Program-made: the position numbers and the translations under genes | Part shown: one piece after another, positions 6,640 to 13,855 of the stretch | Layout of the letters: the number at the start of each line of letters is the position of its first letter | Numbering within the stretch: position 1 is the stretch's first letter | The notes under the pieces: model-generated | Seen by the model: the letters and a program-made list of their open reading frames with translations, nothing else | Told to the model about the DNA's origin: nothing | The model's database searches: none | Origin: an uncultured Lachnoanaerobaculum sp. | GTDB taxonomy: Bacteria; Bacillota; Clostridia; Lachnospirales; Lachnospiraceae | Length of the DNA: 13,874 nt | Reading direction: 5' to 3' | Assembly (NCBI RefSeq): GCF_938015485.1 | Contig: NZ_CALLVU010000046.1 | Coordinates: 1-13,874 of the forward strand

Positions 6640-8371
6640 CCAACAATTCCTTCAAATTATTTTCAATGAGTTCTTCAAGTTTCTTTGCCTCAGCACTTAA
6701 TGTAGCGAACTCGGCATTCAAGGATAACATTTCTTCCTTGAATTCTTCCTTAGTTAATCCATCATCTTCAATAACCACGCCGACGTAACGTCCTGCATTA
6801 AGAGAGTAGTCTTGGTCGATGATTCCATCCTCACCCTCCATTGGTGCAGCTTTGCAAAGACCTATAACATCAGCGTATACGCCATCCGGGAATCTTTCTG
6901 TTAACCAATCAATCTGTGACTGCCAATATGCTTTTGTAAGAATTTCTTTATCATCAGAAGTTTCAGGTGCATTAGCAAGTTCTGCTTTATACTCATCAAT
7001 CAAATCTACAAGAGCCTGCGTATCGTCGTGATAAAGCTTGGTAATAACACCTAAGTTCTTAATCTGCTCATCGGAGAATTTTCTATGTGCTCTGTCTATC
7101 TGTGTGAATACATTTCTTGCATCAATAAACAAGATTTCATTTTTCTTGTCAGTATTTGGCTTTTGCTTATCAAAAAACCAAAGAGTAGCTGGAAGAGTTA
7201 CTGATGAAAACATATTAGAAGGAAGAGTTACCATCTGAGAGATGATGCCCTCTTCAATCATTTTCTTTCTGATTTCATATTCTGAACCGGATGCGTCAGA
7301 TGCAGAATTTGCCATAACAAGTGCCGCTTTACCATGCTCATTTAAGGCAGTCGCAAAGTAACCTATCCACAAATAGTTTGCGTTTGGTACAGTTTCTTTC
7401 TTATCAGATTTTTTCTTTGTTGATTTGCTCTTGTTTCTTGGCACTCCATATGTATTGAAACGAGCATCGTCAGAAACCTTATCAACAACAACTTCATCTA
7501 CATTAAAGGGCGGATTCGCCATTACATAATCAAATTGCCCGAATGCATTATATGGATCAGAATAAAATGAGTTAGTTTGCGTAATGTCACCACGGATATT
7601 ATTAAGAAGAAGGTTCATTTTTGCCAATTTTACAGTGTCTGGTTCTTTCTCAACACCATAGCAACGAAACTTCATCTGCTCACTTTCACTGGCATTGTGA
7701 TTATGCATGTATCGTGCAGCCTGTACGAACATACCCCCGGAGCCGCAGGCCGGATCTAAGAACTTCTTTTCACCCGGCTGTGGATTCAATACTTCAACCA
7801 TATATCTAACAACAGTTGCAGGAGTATAGAATGTTCCGCCATCCTTACCTTCTGCAAGTGCAAAGTTACCTAAGAAATATTCATAGATTTCACCAAAGAT
7901 ATCGATTGTACTATTTTCCGGAATATCTTTGAAAATACGTACGATATTAGAGAGAAGCTCCGGCTCTTCTTCCGGTACTAACTGTGCGTAAACTTCTTTT
8001 GGAAGTACACCATCCATTTTAGGATTCTCATCTTCAATGGCTTCCATAGCTTTTTTTACAAGAGTAGCCTTGTTTGCATCGTCCGGTGCATTGTTAATGA
8101 AGTCGTAGTAAGCACACTCAGGGAGATAGAAGCCACATTTCTCAATAGAGATTTCTTTGATGGACTTTTCCATACGACTGCCTTTGAGATGATTGTATTC
8201 TGCTTTAATTTTTTCTTTGTGTTGTTTATATAAGATATCCGCATATCGAAGGAAAATAAGTCCCAAGATAGGCTGACCATATTTATTTGCAGCTAAATGT
8301 GCACTCGCACGAAGCACATCGGCTGAGTGCCATAGCGTATCTTTCAGTTTTTTTAACTCTTTATCTGTCAT
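6632..8371 (-). CDS. hsdM: Type I restriction-modification methyltransferase subunit
   Basis: This 579-residue N6-adenine methyltransferase subunit works as part of the HsdM2HsdS complex with S-adenosylmethionine. The N-terminal HsdM_N helical domain covers about 1-150. The catalytic domain shows FYTP (181-184), SAM-binding motif I DPACGSGG (206-213) and catalytic motif IV NPPF (286-289). The long C-terminal region contacts HsdS. No lesion is seen. The ATG at 8371 has AAAGGAG about 10 bases upstream, and that ribosome site overlaps the stop codon of the decayed XRE gene. It is the first intact gene of the operon. Its 3' end overlaps or abuts hsdS, depending on the hsdS start. GC is about 42% in the sampled part, unlike the 27-30% flanks. 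Confidence 0.97.
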   Translation of the reverse strand: MTDKELKKLKDTLWHSADVLRASAHLAANKYGQPILGLIFLRYADILYKQHKEKIKAEYNHLKGSRMEKSIKEISIEKCGFYLPECAYYDFINNAPDDANKATLVKKAMEAIEDENPKMDGVLPKEVYAQLVPEEEPELLSNIVRIFKDIPENSTIDIFGEIYEYFLGNFALAEGKDGGTFYTPATVVRYMVEVLNPQPGEKKFLDPACGSGGMFVQAARYMHNHNASESEQMKFRCYGVEKEPDTVKLAKMNLLLNNIRGDITQTNSFYSDPYNAFGQFDYVMANPPFNVDEVVVDKVSDDARFNTYGVPRNKSKSTKKKSDKKETVPNANYLWIGYFATALNEHGKAALVMANSASDASGSEYEIRKKMIEEGIISQMVTLPSNMFSSVTLPATLWFFDKQKPNTDKKNEILFIDARNVFTQIDRAHRKFSDEQIKNLGVITKLYHDDTQALVDLIDEYKAELANAPETSDDKEILTKAYWQSQIDWLTERFPDGVYADVIGLCKAAPMEGEDGIIDQDYSLNAGRYVGVVIEDDGLTKEEFKEEMLSLNAEFATLSAEAKKLEELIENNLKELLGE

Positions 8372-8386
8372 AGCAGTAATGCTCCT

Positions 8387-8613
8387 TTATTTTTCAATTT
8401 TATAATCAAGCCATGCTTCCTCGATTGTTTCATAAGGAATATTGTTCTTAAGGCAAAAAGCATTAATGCTCTTCATTGCTCTTAAGTTTGGCTTTGCATA
8501 TCCTGATTCTCAATGATTCAATGTAGAAAAAGTCACACCGATCTTATCGGCAAAATCCTGTTGTGTCAGAAATGAGCGCTATCTGATTTCTTTATTTCTT
8601 CAGGGAAACTCAT
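8387..8613 (-). pseudogene. Decayed XRE-type helix-turn-helix regulator of the hsd operon
   Basis: From an ATG at 8613 with AAGGAG upstream, the frame reads MSFPEEIKK and then slips. The other frame continues SFLTQQDFADKIGVTFSTLN, then ESGYAKPNLRAMKSINAF and ends NIPYETIEEAWLDYKIEK at a TAA (8387-8389). This is an XRE/Cro helix-turn-helix protein of about 75 residues, a kind often found just before hsdM in Firmicutes. The lesions are a one-base deletion in the AAGAAAATC region, a TAG where the family has Gln (CAG to TAG) and a TGA where it has Trp (TGG to TGA). Its composition and position show it arrived with the hsd genes. If it once limited or timed RM expression, that control is gone. Control by HTH proteins is family knowledge; its role here is inferred. 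Confidence 0.85.
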
Positions 8614-8653
8614 ACGCATCTCCTTTTCGTTTTTCACTTATTAATATAGTTTT

Positions 8654-8662
8654 ATTATACCA
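8654..8662 (-). promoter_or_regulatory. Extended -10 promoter of the XRE relic/hsd operon
   Basis: On the minus strand TGGTATAAT is a full extended -10 element (TGn-TATAAT), about 40 bases before the XRE relic's start. No good -35 box is present, as usual for extended -10 promoters. It is the best candidate to drive hsdMSR, since no other promoter is visible between the relic and hsdM. Confidence 0.5.
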
Positions 8663-8780
8663 CATAAATATGAAATTTCCTAGTACCCAGTCCTTCAAGA
8701 TATTATTCTTGTTTATAAGTAAAGTAAATTTATTTTTAATAATTAAAAAGATATACTTATGAATATATTGAATGACTTTT

Positions 8781-8802
8781 AGAGGAGGCAACCGTCTCCT
8801 CT
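8781..8802. repeat. 9-bp hairpin between hsd promoter and transposase gene
   Basis: AGAGGAG (8781-8787) pairs with CTCCTCT (8796-8802), extended by a G-T wobble and a C-G pair around an AACC loop. Neither strand shows a proper T tract after it. It lies 62-84 bases past the transposase stop, so it may be a weak terminator or a structured end of the insertion element. Nothing else is recognisable in 8663-8864, which is very AT-rich. Confidence 0.5.
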
Positions 8803-8864
8803 ATTTATAGTTAATAAAAAAAATTGTATTACAAAATATCCAACCATGTTAGATTAAAAGAATA

Positions 8865-9938
8865 TTAATGGTACTTTTTAAGTGGCGGATATAGATAATA
8901 ATAGGATTCCCAGACAATCATCCTGATTTTACATTCAGGACAGAAAAAGGGATTCATTCCAAAAGTTATGTACATCTGTCTCTGATAGAATGAATATTTT
9001 GATACGACAATATTTTTCTTAAGAGGCTGCATAGCCTTTTTAAGTTTATCGGAAATATATATTGAATAAAAGCCGTACCTGTTTACCATTTTAAAGTTTT
9101 TAGGAGGCAGGTGAATGAGAATCTGTGAGATAAATTTTTCAGCAGGCATAGTAATGTAAGTTTTCTTTTTGTTGTTAGCCAGATCATTGAAAAAGAAAGT
9201 AACTTTATCATCATCAATTTCAGAAATCTTGTATTCTGCAATAGGAGAACGGGCGAGATATCTTCCGAGATATCTGATAATACCCTTTGTGCTGTTGATG
9301 TCACTGTCACCGACATTAAAGAAGAATCTTTTGTTTTCTTTGTAAAGTTTTGCAACAGTATCCAAGGCCTTCATTTTAATTTTACTGTCATTATATTCTC
9401 CATTCTGAATAATTTTGAGGACATGGTACTTCCATTGACCAGCAATAGTATCCACATTAAAATGTCTCATTTTCTTGAAGTCAAAATTTTTAGTAAATCC
9501 TCCCAGAGAAACAATGTCATGGATATGTGGATTCCATTTAAGATCCCTTCCGAAGGTATGTATAATTGAAATGAGCCCGTAGTGTACGATGTCAGAGTCA
9601 GTGAAATATTTTTTGGAAAATTTTGATATTTTATTTTTTCTCAGATTTTTCTTACTGATATTATGGAAGGTGAACTTAAAGATTTCATTAACGGCGACAG
9701 AAAGCTTTGAGAGTAGGTTTCTGTCATAGAAGAAAAATTGTCTGCATTCTTTAGGTATAGTAAAGAGTACATGCCGATGTTCAATATTCAGAATGTGTTT
9801 CATAATATTCAGAGACCAGATTCTGGAATATTTGAAACCACATGAAGGACAAAGTTTAGACTTACAGGTAAGAGGGAACTTGTGGATAATAGGACAGATA
9901 GAGCCTATATACCAATTAAAAAATGAAAAAACAAACAA
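8865..9938 (-). CDS. IS91-family HUH (Y2) transposase, N-terminally truncated
   Basis: The reading frame has 357 residues from a TTG. Visible parts are a cysteine-rich zinc-binding segment, HKFPLTCKSKLCPSCG (Cys25, Cys30, Cys33), the HUH motif WNPHIH (His138, His140) and the two-tyrosine motif RYLGRYLARSPI (Tyr223, Tyr227). These are the catalytic signatures of IS91/IS801 single-strand transposases. A CPEC pair lies near the C-terminus. Family members carry roughly 50 more N-terminal residues and more zinc ligands. Here the frame before HKFPLTC is low-complexity (FVFSFFNWY) and reaches a TAA upstream without a plausible start or ribosome site, so the 5' end is lost and the protein is probably not made or inactive. 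It is inserted between the hsd operon and the SDR gene. Confidence 0.85.
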   Translation of the reverse strand: MFVFSFFNWYIGSICPIIHKFPLTCKSKLCPSCGFKYSRIWSLNIMKHILNIEHRHVLFTIPKECRQFFFYDRNLLSKLSVAVNEIFKFTFHNISKKNLRKNKISKFSKKYFTDSDIVHYGLISIIHTFGRDLKWNPHIHDIVSLGGFTKNFDFKKMRHFNVDTIAGQWKYHVLKIIQNGEYNDSKIKMKALDTVAKLYKENKRFFFNVGDSDINSTKGIIRYLGRYLARSPIAEYKISEIDDDKVTFFFNDLANNKKKTYITMPAEKFISQILIHLPPKNFKMVNRYGFYSIYISDKLKKAMQPLKKNIVVSKYSFYQRQMYITFGMNPFFCPECKIRMIVWESYYYLYPPLKKYH

Positions 9939-9998
9939 AAAATGTCGTGGATTGTCAATTAAATGTCGTTATTTGCTATTCAATAAATTTTATTTTTC

Positions 9999-10007
9999 TG
10001 ATAAAAT
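9999..10007 (+). promoter_or_regulatory. Candidate extended -10 promoter of the SDR-AraC pair
   Basis: TGATAAAAT has the TGn-TAAAAT form of an extended -10 element, about 26 bases before the SDR start. No convincing -35 is seen at standard spacing. An AAGAAAGG at 10024-10031 lies just before the start codons. Confidence 0.35.
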
Positions 10008-10032
10008 TATTTCATAAAACAAGAAGAAAGGT

Positions 10033-10863
10033 ATGGATATAGAAATGAAAAAAGTAATTTTATTAACAGGAGCAAGCAGCGGAATCGGATATAATACAGC
10101 AGAAAGTTTGGCAAAAGAAGGACACATAGTATACGGTGCGGCAAGACGTACTGAAAGAATGGAAGATTTAAAACAGTTTGGAGTTAAACCTATATATTTA
10201 GATGTAACTAATGAAGACAGTATCAAAAATGCAGTTGATATGATAATTGAAAATGAAGGGCGTATAGATGTTCTGATAAATAATGCCGGATATGGTTCTT
10301 ACGGAGCAGTGGAAGATGTAGATATAAGCGAAGCAAAAATGCAGTTTGAGGTAAATTTATTTGGATTGGCTAGATTAGTTCAGCTGGTACTTCCTCATAT
10401 GAGAAAACAGAAATCAGGAAGAATTATAAATGTTTCTTCGATGGGAGGAAGACTTACAACTTATTTTGGAGCATGGTACCATGCAACTAAATATGCACTT
10501 GAGGCATTCAGTGATGCGTTACGTATGGAAGTGGCTGATTTTGGAATAGATGTTTCACTTATTGAGCCAGGTGGAATAAAAACTGAATGGGGAATTATTG
10601 CTGCAGATAAACTGGCAAATTCTGCAAAAAATGGAGCATATGAAAAAGAAGCGTTGAAGACAGCCGAAGGGATGAAAAAGCAATATTCAGGAAATATGCT
10701 TTCAAATCCAATTGTTATTACAAAAGCAATTTCAAAAGCAGTGAATAGTCGTCGTCCAAAAGCGAGATATTTAATAGGATTTATGGCAAAACCTCTAGTG
10801 TTTTTACACACTATTCTTCCTACGAGAATTTTTGATAAAATTATGAAAAGTGCATCGAAATAG
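10033..10863 (+). CDS. Short-chain dehydrogenase/reductase (SDR) family oxidoreductase
   Basis: This 276-residue classical SDR has a Rossmann fold. The NAD(P)-binding motif TGASSGIG is at 12-19, NNAG at 83-86 and Asn108 in the VNLFG segment. The catalytic Ser135/Ser136 precede the YHATK motif (Tyr149, Lys153), so the Asn-Ser-Tyr-Lys set is complete. GAARRTER after the second beta strand has basic residues typical of NADP preference (inference). The C-terminal extension (about 190-276) is longer than the 250-residue norm and would shape the substrate pocket; the substrate is unknown. No signal peptide is seen. An ATG at 10045 (four residues later) is also possible, because AAGAAAGG is only one base from the ATG at 10033. 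The AraC-family gene lies 105 bases downstream on the same strand, suggesting a regulator-enzyme pair. Confidence 0.9.
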   Translation: MDIEMKKVILLTGASSGIGYNTAESLAKEGHIVYGAARRTERMEDLKQFGVKPIYLDVTNEDSIKNAVDMIIENEGRIDVLINNAGYGSYGAVEDVDISEAKMQFEVNLFGLARLVQLVLPHMRKQKSGRIINVSSMGGRLTTYFGAWYHATKYALEAFSDALRMEVADFGIDVSLIEPGGIKTEWGIIAADKLANSAKNGAYEKEALKTAEGMKKQYSGNMLSNPIVITKAISKAVNSRRPKARYLIGFMAKPLVFLHTILPTRIFDKIMKSASK

Positions 10864-10968
10864 AAAAAACAATTAAGAATTGGATTTTGATGAGGTTTAT
10901 AGAAGAAAGAAATGATTTTTGAAAATGAAAAACTTGATGTAGTAAAAAATAGGAATAAGGGAGAAAAT

Positions 10969-11943
10969 ATGAAAATAACTATGCCAAAGCAGTTTCAGGA
11001 TTTTTTAAAGGGTATTGGATTTTCGATTGAAAATATTCTTGAACAAGCGGGAATACCAAATATTTTGTGGAAAGAAGAAATTCAGCTTTCTACTGAGGAA
11101 TATTATTTATTTTTGAAAAAAATTGATGAAGTTATTACAGATGAACAGATTTTAGCAATTAGTAATGTAGATAATTTGAATATGTTTATTCCTTCGTTTT
11201 TTGCGGCACTTTCCTCTAAAAATGGACTTGAAGGTATAAAAAGGCTGGCAAAATATAAAAAACTGATAGGGCCTGTATTTTTGGAAATTAAAGAATTTGA
11301 AGAAATAGTTCAAGTGCAGTATTTTTTTGAACAAAGGGAAAAGGAATTGCCACGTTTTGCAGTTTTAAATGAACAGCTTATGCTAATAAATTTATTGAAT
11401 AAAGGAATTGGCAAGAAAATATCTCCAGTAAGTGTTACAAGTCCTTTTGAGTATGGGGAATTATTGACAAAGGAGATAAATGCTACGATAAATAAAGCAA
11501 AGCAAAATGAAATAATTTTTAGTATGAAAGATTTGAAAAAGCCATTTTTGACAGCAAATAACATTATGGTGGAATATTTGGAACCGCAATTGAAACAGAA
11601 ACTGGCAGAAATGGAAAGTGAGACATTTGAAACTTTTGCAAGCAGAGTTCAGAAGAAACTTTTTCAGCTTATTCCGAGTGGACAGTTTGGATTGGAAAAT
11701 GTAGCAGAAGAGTTTGGGATAAGTGGAAGGACTCTTCAAAGAAATCTGTCAGCAGAAAATACCAGTTTCAATCAATTGGTGAAAGATATTCAGAAAATAA
11801 TGACATTCAATTATTTGGAAGCAAAGGAACTTTCGATTGATGAAATAGCTTATCTAGTTGGATATACGGAACTTTCGTCCTTCTATCGGGCATTTAAAAA
11901 ATGGACTGGGAAAACAGTTTCGCAGTATCAGAAAGAGAAGTAA
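10969..11943 (+). CDS. AraC-family transcriptional regulator
   Basis: The protein has 324 residues from the ATG at 10969, chosen for its GGGAG site 4-5 bases upstream. An in-frame ATG at 10912 would add 19 residues but lacks a ribosome site. Residues 1 to about 225 match the layout of the ligand-binding/dimerisation domain of the OruR/ArgR-like AraC group (PF12625 type). The C-terminal DNA-binding domain has two helix-turn-helix units: about 241-262 (FGLENVAEEFGISGRTLQRN) and about 288-312, with the signature IAYLVGYTELSSFYRAF followed by KKWTGKTVSQY. Both are intact. No strong promoter or terminator is seen in the 105-base gap after the SDR gene, so co-transcription is likely. Genes of this type often activate an adjacent SDR or other enzyme gene; the ligand is unknown. 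Confidence 0.9.
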   Translation: MKITMPKQFQDFLKGIGFSIENILEQAGIPNILWKEEIQLSTEEYYLFLKKIDEVITDEQILAISNVDNLNMFIPSFFAALSSKNGLEGIKRLAKYKKLIGPVFLEIKEFEEIVQVQYFFEQREKELPRFAVLNEQLMLINLLNKGIGKKISPVSVTSPFEYGELLTKEINATINKAKQNEIIFSMKDLKKPFLTANNIMVEYLEPQLKQKLAEMESETFETFASRVQKKLFQLIPSGQFGLENVAEEFGISGRTLQRNLSAENTSFNQLVKDIQKIMTFNYLEAKELSIDEIAYLVGYTELSSFYRAFKKWTGKTVSQYQKEK

Positions 11944-11957
11944 TAGAGATTAAAATG

Positions 11958-11998
11958 CGTCAGAAAACCGCTGTATTTTTTTTATCGTATTTTTGACG
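11958..11998 (+). terminator. Possible terminator/inverted repeat after the AraC gene
   Basis: CGTCAGAAA (11958-11966) can pair with TTTTTGACG (11990-11998) over 9 bases with one G-U wobble, around a T-rich 23-base loop. A run of nine T lies inside the loop rather than after the stem, so this is an unusual terminator. It could instead be an operator close to the downstream promoter. Confidence 0.3.
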
Positions 11999-12004
11999 GA
12001 ATTA

Positions 12005-12025
12005 TGGTATAATTTTTTCAGGAGG
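12005..12025 (+). promoter_or_regulatory. Extended -10 promoter and RBS of the AlbA_2/ATPase gene
   Basis: TGGTATAAT (12005-12013) is an extended -10 element followed closely by AGGAGG (12020-12025), 10 bases before the ATG. The leader would be very short. A TTGACG at 11993-11998 is too close (9 bp) to serve as the -35. A closer AAAGG sits directly before the start codon. Confidence 0.5.
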
Positions 12026-12035
12026 ATTTAAAGGT

Positions 12036-13289
12036 ATGAAAGAAAATAGAGAATTAGAATTAAAATTAACGGTAACAAATACTTTTTTAAAAACAGTAAG
12101 TGCTTTTGCTAATTATGGTTCAGGTAGAATAATTTTTGGAATTGATGATAATGGAAAAGTTGTAGGGATAGATGATTTGGATGAGACGTGTTTAAATCTT
12201 GAAAATAAAATAAATGATAATATTGTACCAAAACCTAATTTTAGTTTTATAAAAAATAATAGGGATAGAACTATAACACTTGTAGTTAAAGAGGGACTTG
12301 ATAAACCGTATTTATACAAAGGAAAAGCCTATAAAAGAAATGATACCTCAACTATTGAAGTTGATAGATTAGAATTGAATAGACTTACTTTGGAAGGAAT
12401 GAACAGATATTTTGAAGAGTTACGATCAAATGATCAAGATTTAAAATTTGAAGTATTGAAAAAAGAATTAAAGGAAAAACTTGCAATTGAAAATTTCTCT
12501 ATAGATTTACTTAAAACATTGAGTTTGTATAATGATAAAGAAGGTTATAATAATGCTGCGGCACTTGTAGCAGATAGGAATTCATTTTCAGGAATAGATA
12601 TTGCGAGATTTGGTAAGGATATAAATGAGATTCTTGACCGAAATACATTTATCAATATGTCTATTTTTTCTCAATTTCATAAAACTATAGAAGTATTTGA
12701 AAGATACTATAAGTATGAAGAAATACGGGGGTTTGAAAGAATTGAAAAAGAACTAATACCAGAAAAAGCTTTCAGAGAAGTGATTGCAAATGCGATAATT
12801 CATAGAACTTGGGATATAAATTCAAATATAAGAATATCAATGTTTGAGAATAGAATTGAAGTTGTTTCTCCAGGAGGATTACCTTCAGGAATAACTGAAA
12901 AAGAATATTTAAACGGACAAATTTCACAACTTAGAAATCCTATTTTGGGAAATGTTTTTTTTAGATTGAAGTATATAGAAATGTTTGGAACAGGAATAAG
13001 AAGAATAAATGAAATTTACAGAAATTATAGCACAAAACCTATTTATGAAATCAATGAAAACTCAATAAAAATCACACTTTTTACAATTTTTAATAAAATA
13101 TTTTTGTCTAAAGATGAAAAAATTGTATTTGAAACATTAAAAGATGGAAATATTTTATCGAATAAAGAAATATCAGAAATAACAGGATTTAAAAAGGACA
13201 AAAATTTGAAATTATTGAAATCTTTGGTTGAGAAAAAATATATTGTAACTATTGGAAATGGAAGAGGAACTAAGTATTATAAAAACTAA
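12036..13289 (+). CDS. AlbA_2 domain / GHKL-like ATP-binding protein
   Basis: This complete 417-residue protein starts with an AlbA_2 (Schlafen-like) domain at about 5-115: RELELK, AFANYGSGRIIFGIDDNGKV and YKRNDT. After a helical linker comes a RecG-C/GHKL-like putative ATP-binding region: REVIANAIIHR (247-257, with Glu248 and Asn252), RIEVVSPGGLP (273-283) and FGTGI (317-321). A winged helix ends the protein (about 355-417). Such proteins are annotated as ATP-binding or putative transcriptional regulators, and their biochemical activity is mostly untested. The ATG at 12036 has AGGAGG upstream, but the AlbA_2 domain begins almost at residue 5, slightly short for the family. A diverged paralogue ends at 505, in the same orientation, at the left of the window. 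No partner gene is evident. Confidence 0.85.
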   Translation: MKENRELELKLTVTNTFLKTVSAFANYGSGRIIFGIDDNGKVVGIDDLDETCLNLENKINDNIVPKPNFSFIKNNRDRTITLVVKEGLDKPYLYKGKAYKRNDTSTIEVDRLELNRLTLEGMNRYFEELRSNDQDLKFEVLKKELKEKLAIENFSIDLLKTLSLYNDKEGYNNAAALVADRNSFSGIDIARFGKDINEILDRNTFINMSIFSQFHKTIEVFERYYKYEEIRGFERIEKELIPEKAFREVIANAIIHRTWDINSNIRISMFENRIEVVSPGGLPSGITEKEYLNGQISQLRNPILGNVFFRLKYIEMFGTGIRRINEIYRNYSTKPIYEINENSIKITLFTIFNKIFLSKDEKIVFETLKDGNILSNKEISEITGFKKDKNLKLLKSLVEKKYIVTIGNGRGTKYYKN

Positions 13290-13436
13290 AAAACCACAAA
13301 AAACCGATGTAAATATTTTTGTCGTATATATAAAGTATAAATTTTTATTAATCAGATTATATTCTAATCAAAAAAAAGAATAGTGATGTAAAATAATATA
13401 AAATCGAAAAATATATTAAGAAAGGTGCTGATTTTT

Positions 13437-13769
13437 ATGAAAAGAATTGTAATTCTTTTATCATTAGTTTTAGGAAGTTTGAGCTTTTCATTTGGACTTG
13501 GTTATCCTCAGATTACAGTTGAAAAGGGATATTGTGAAGGAGGAAAGGTTATAAGAAGGTATACGATGGGATAAGAGGTACACGGAGGAGGAGGTACGAG
13601 AACTGTTATGAATTTCAAATTATGTAGAATTAATGGATTAAGATGTAGAAATATAAGAGTAACAATACTTGGATATTATAAAAATTCAACTTTATCTATG
13701 AACGAAGGGGTCAATATAGCAATAGATTATGATAAGAGAATTATATTTTATGATCCAGCAGGTCTTTAA
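13437..13769 (+). pseudogene. Small exported protein gene interrupted by TAA
   Basis: One frame runs from the ATG at 13437 to a TAA at 13767-13769 and would encode 110 residues, but a TAA at 13572-13574 cuts it after 45. The start has AAAGGTG 9-10 bases upstream and a clear signal peptide, MKRIVILLSLVLGSLSFSFG, with cleavage likely after residue 20. Past the stop the frame stays coherent: a GGGG turn, Cys-containing NFKLCRINGLRCRNIRV, then a hydrophobic and charged tail ending YDPAGL. No family is recognised. Either the gene is recently inactivated, or only the 45-residue product is made. A single-base sequencing error would restore it. The 147 bases before it hold a GATTA-N5-TAATC inverted repeat and no strong promoter. 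Confidence 0.55.
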
Positions 13770-13815
13770 TTTTTATGTAAAGTTTATATTTTAGTAAAAA
13801 ATGATTGAAAAATGA

Positions 13816-13855
13816 AAAAGCTGTTTCATAAAATAACCCTCATGAGACAGCTTTT
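13816..13855 (+). terminator. Strong intrinsic terminator after the exported-protein gene
   Basis: AAAAGCTGTTTCAT (13816-13829) pairs with ATGAGACAGCTTTT (13842-13855) over 14 bases with one U-G wobble, around a 12-base loop. The A-run/T-run symmetry makes it bidirectional. It shares the AGCTGTYTCA/GAGACAGCT core with the hairpin at 1604-1684. Confidence 0.7.

Larger units (their letters stand above)
8781..9969 (-). mobile_element. IS91-family insertion remnant, ends undefined
   Basis: The only certain part is the transposase gene. IS91-type elements move by rolling-circle transposition, have no classical inverted repeats and make no target duplication, so ends cannot be placed by eye. The hairpin at 8781-8802 is a candidate structured end. 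On the other side, AAATGTCGT occurs at 9940-9948 and again at 9961-9969 (21 bp period), next to where transposase homology stops. The bounds given are tentative. Confidence 0.5.

Noticed and set aside
9793..10017. Plus-strand frame antisense to the transposase 5' end
   Set aside because: It overlaps recognisable transposase coding sequence on the other strand and has no family match or ribosome site.
12036..13289. AlbA_2/ATPase protein as the fourth component of a larger defence system with the RM genes
   Set aside because: It has its own promoter, a different composition and the opposite orientation, and the transposase, SDR and AraC genes lie between it and the RM operon. A paralogue exists away from the RM genes.
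13290..13436. Terminator or riboswitch after the AlbA_2 gene
   Set aside because: No stem followed by a T tract and no conserved aptamer pattern was found; only a 5-bp inverted repeat, GATTA-N5-TAATC.
595..13574. Several in-frame TGA and TAA codons suggesting stop-codon reassignment or recoding
   Set aside because: The intact genes use TAA and TGA as normal ends, Trp is encoded by TGG in them, and the broken genes also carry frameshifts. Ordinary decay explains them. No SECIS-like or other recoding structure was seen.
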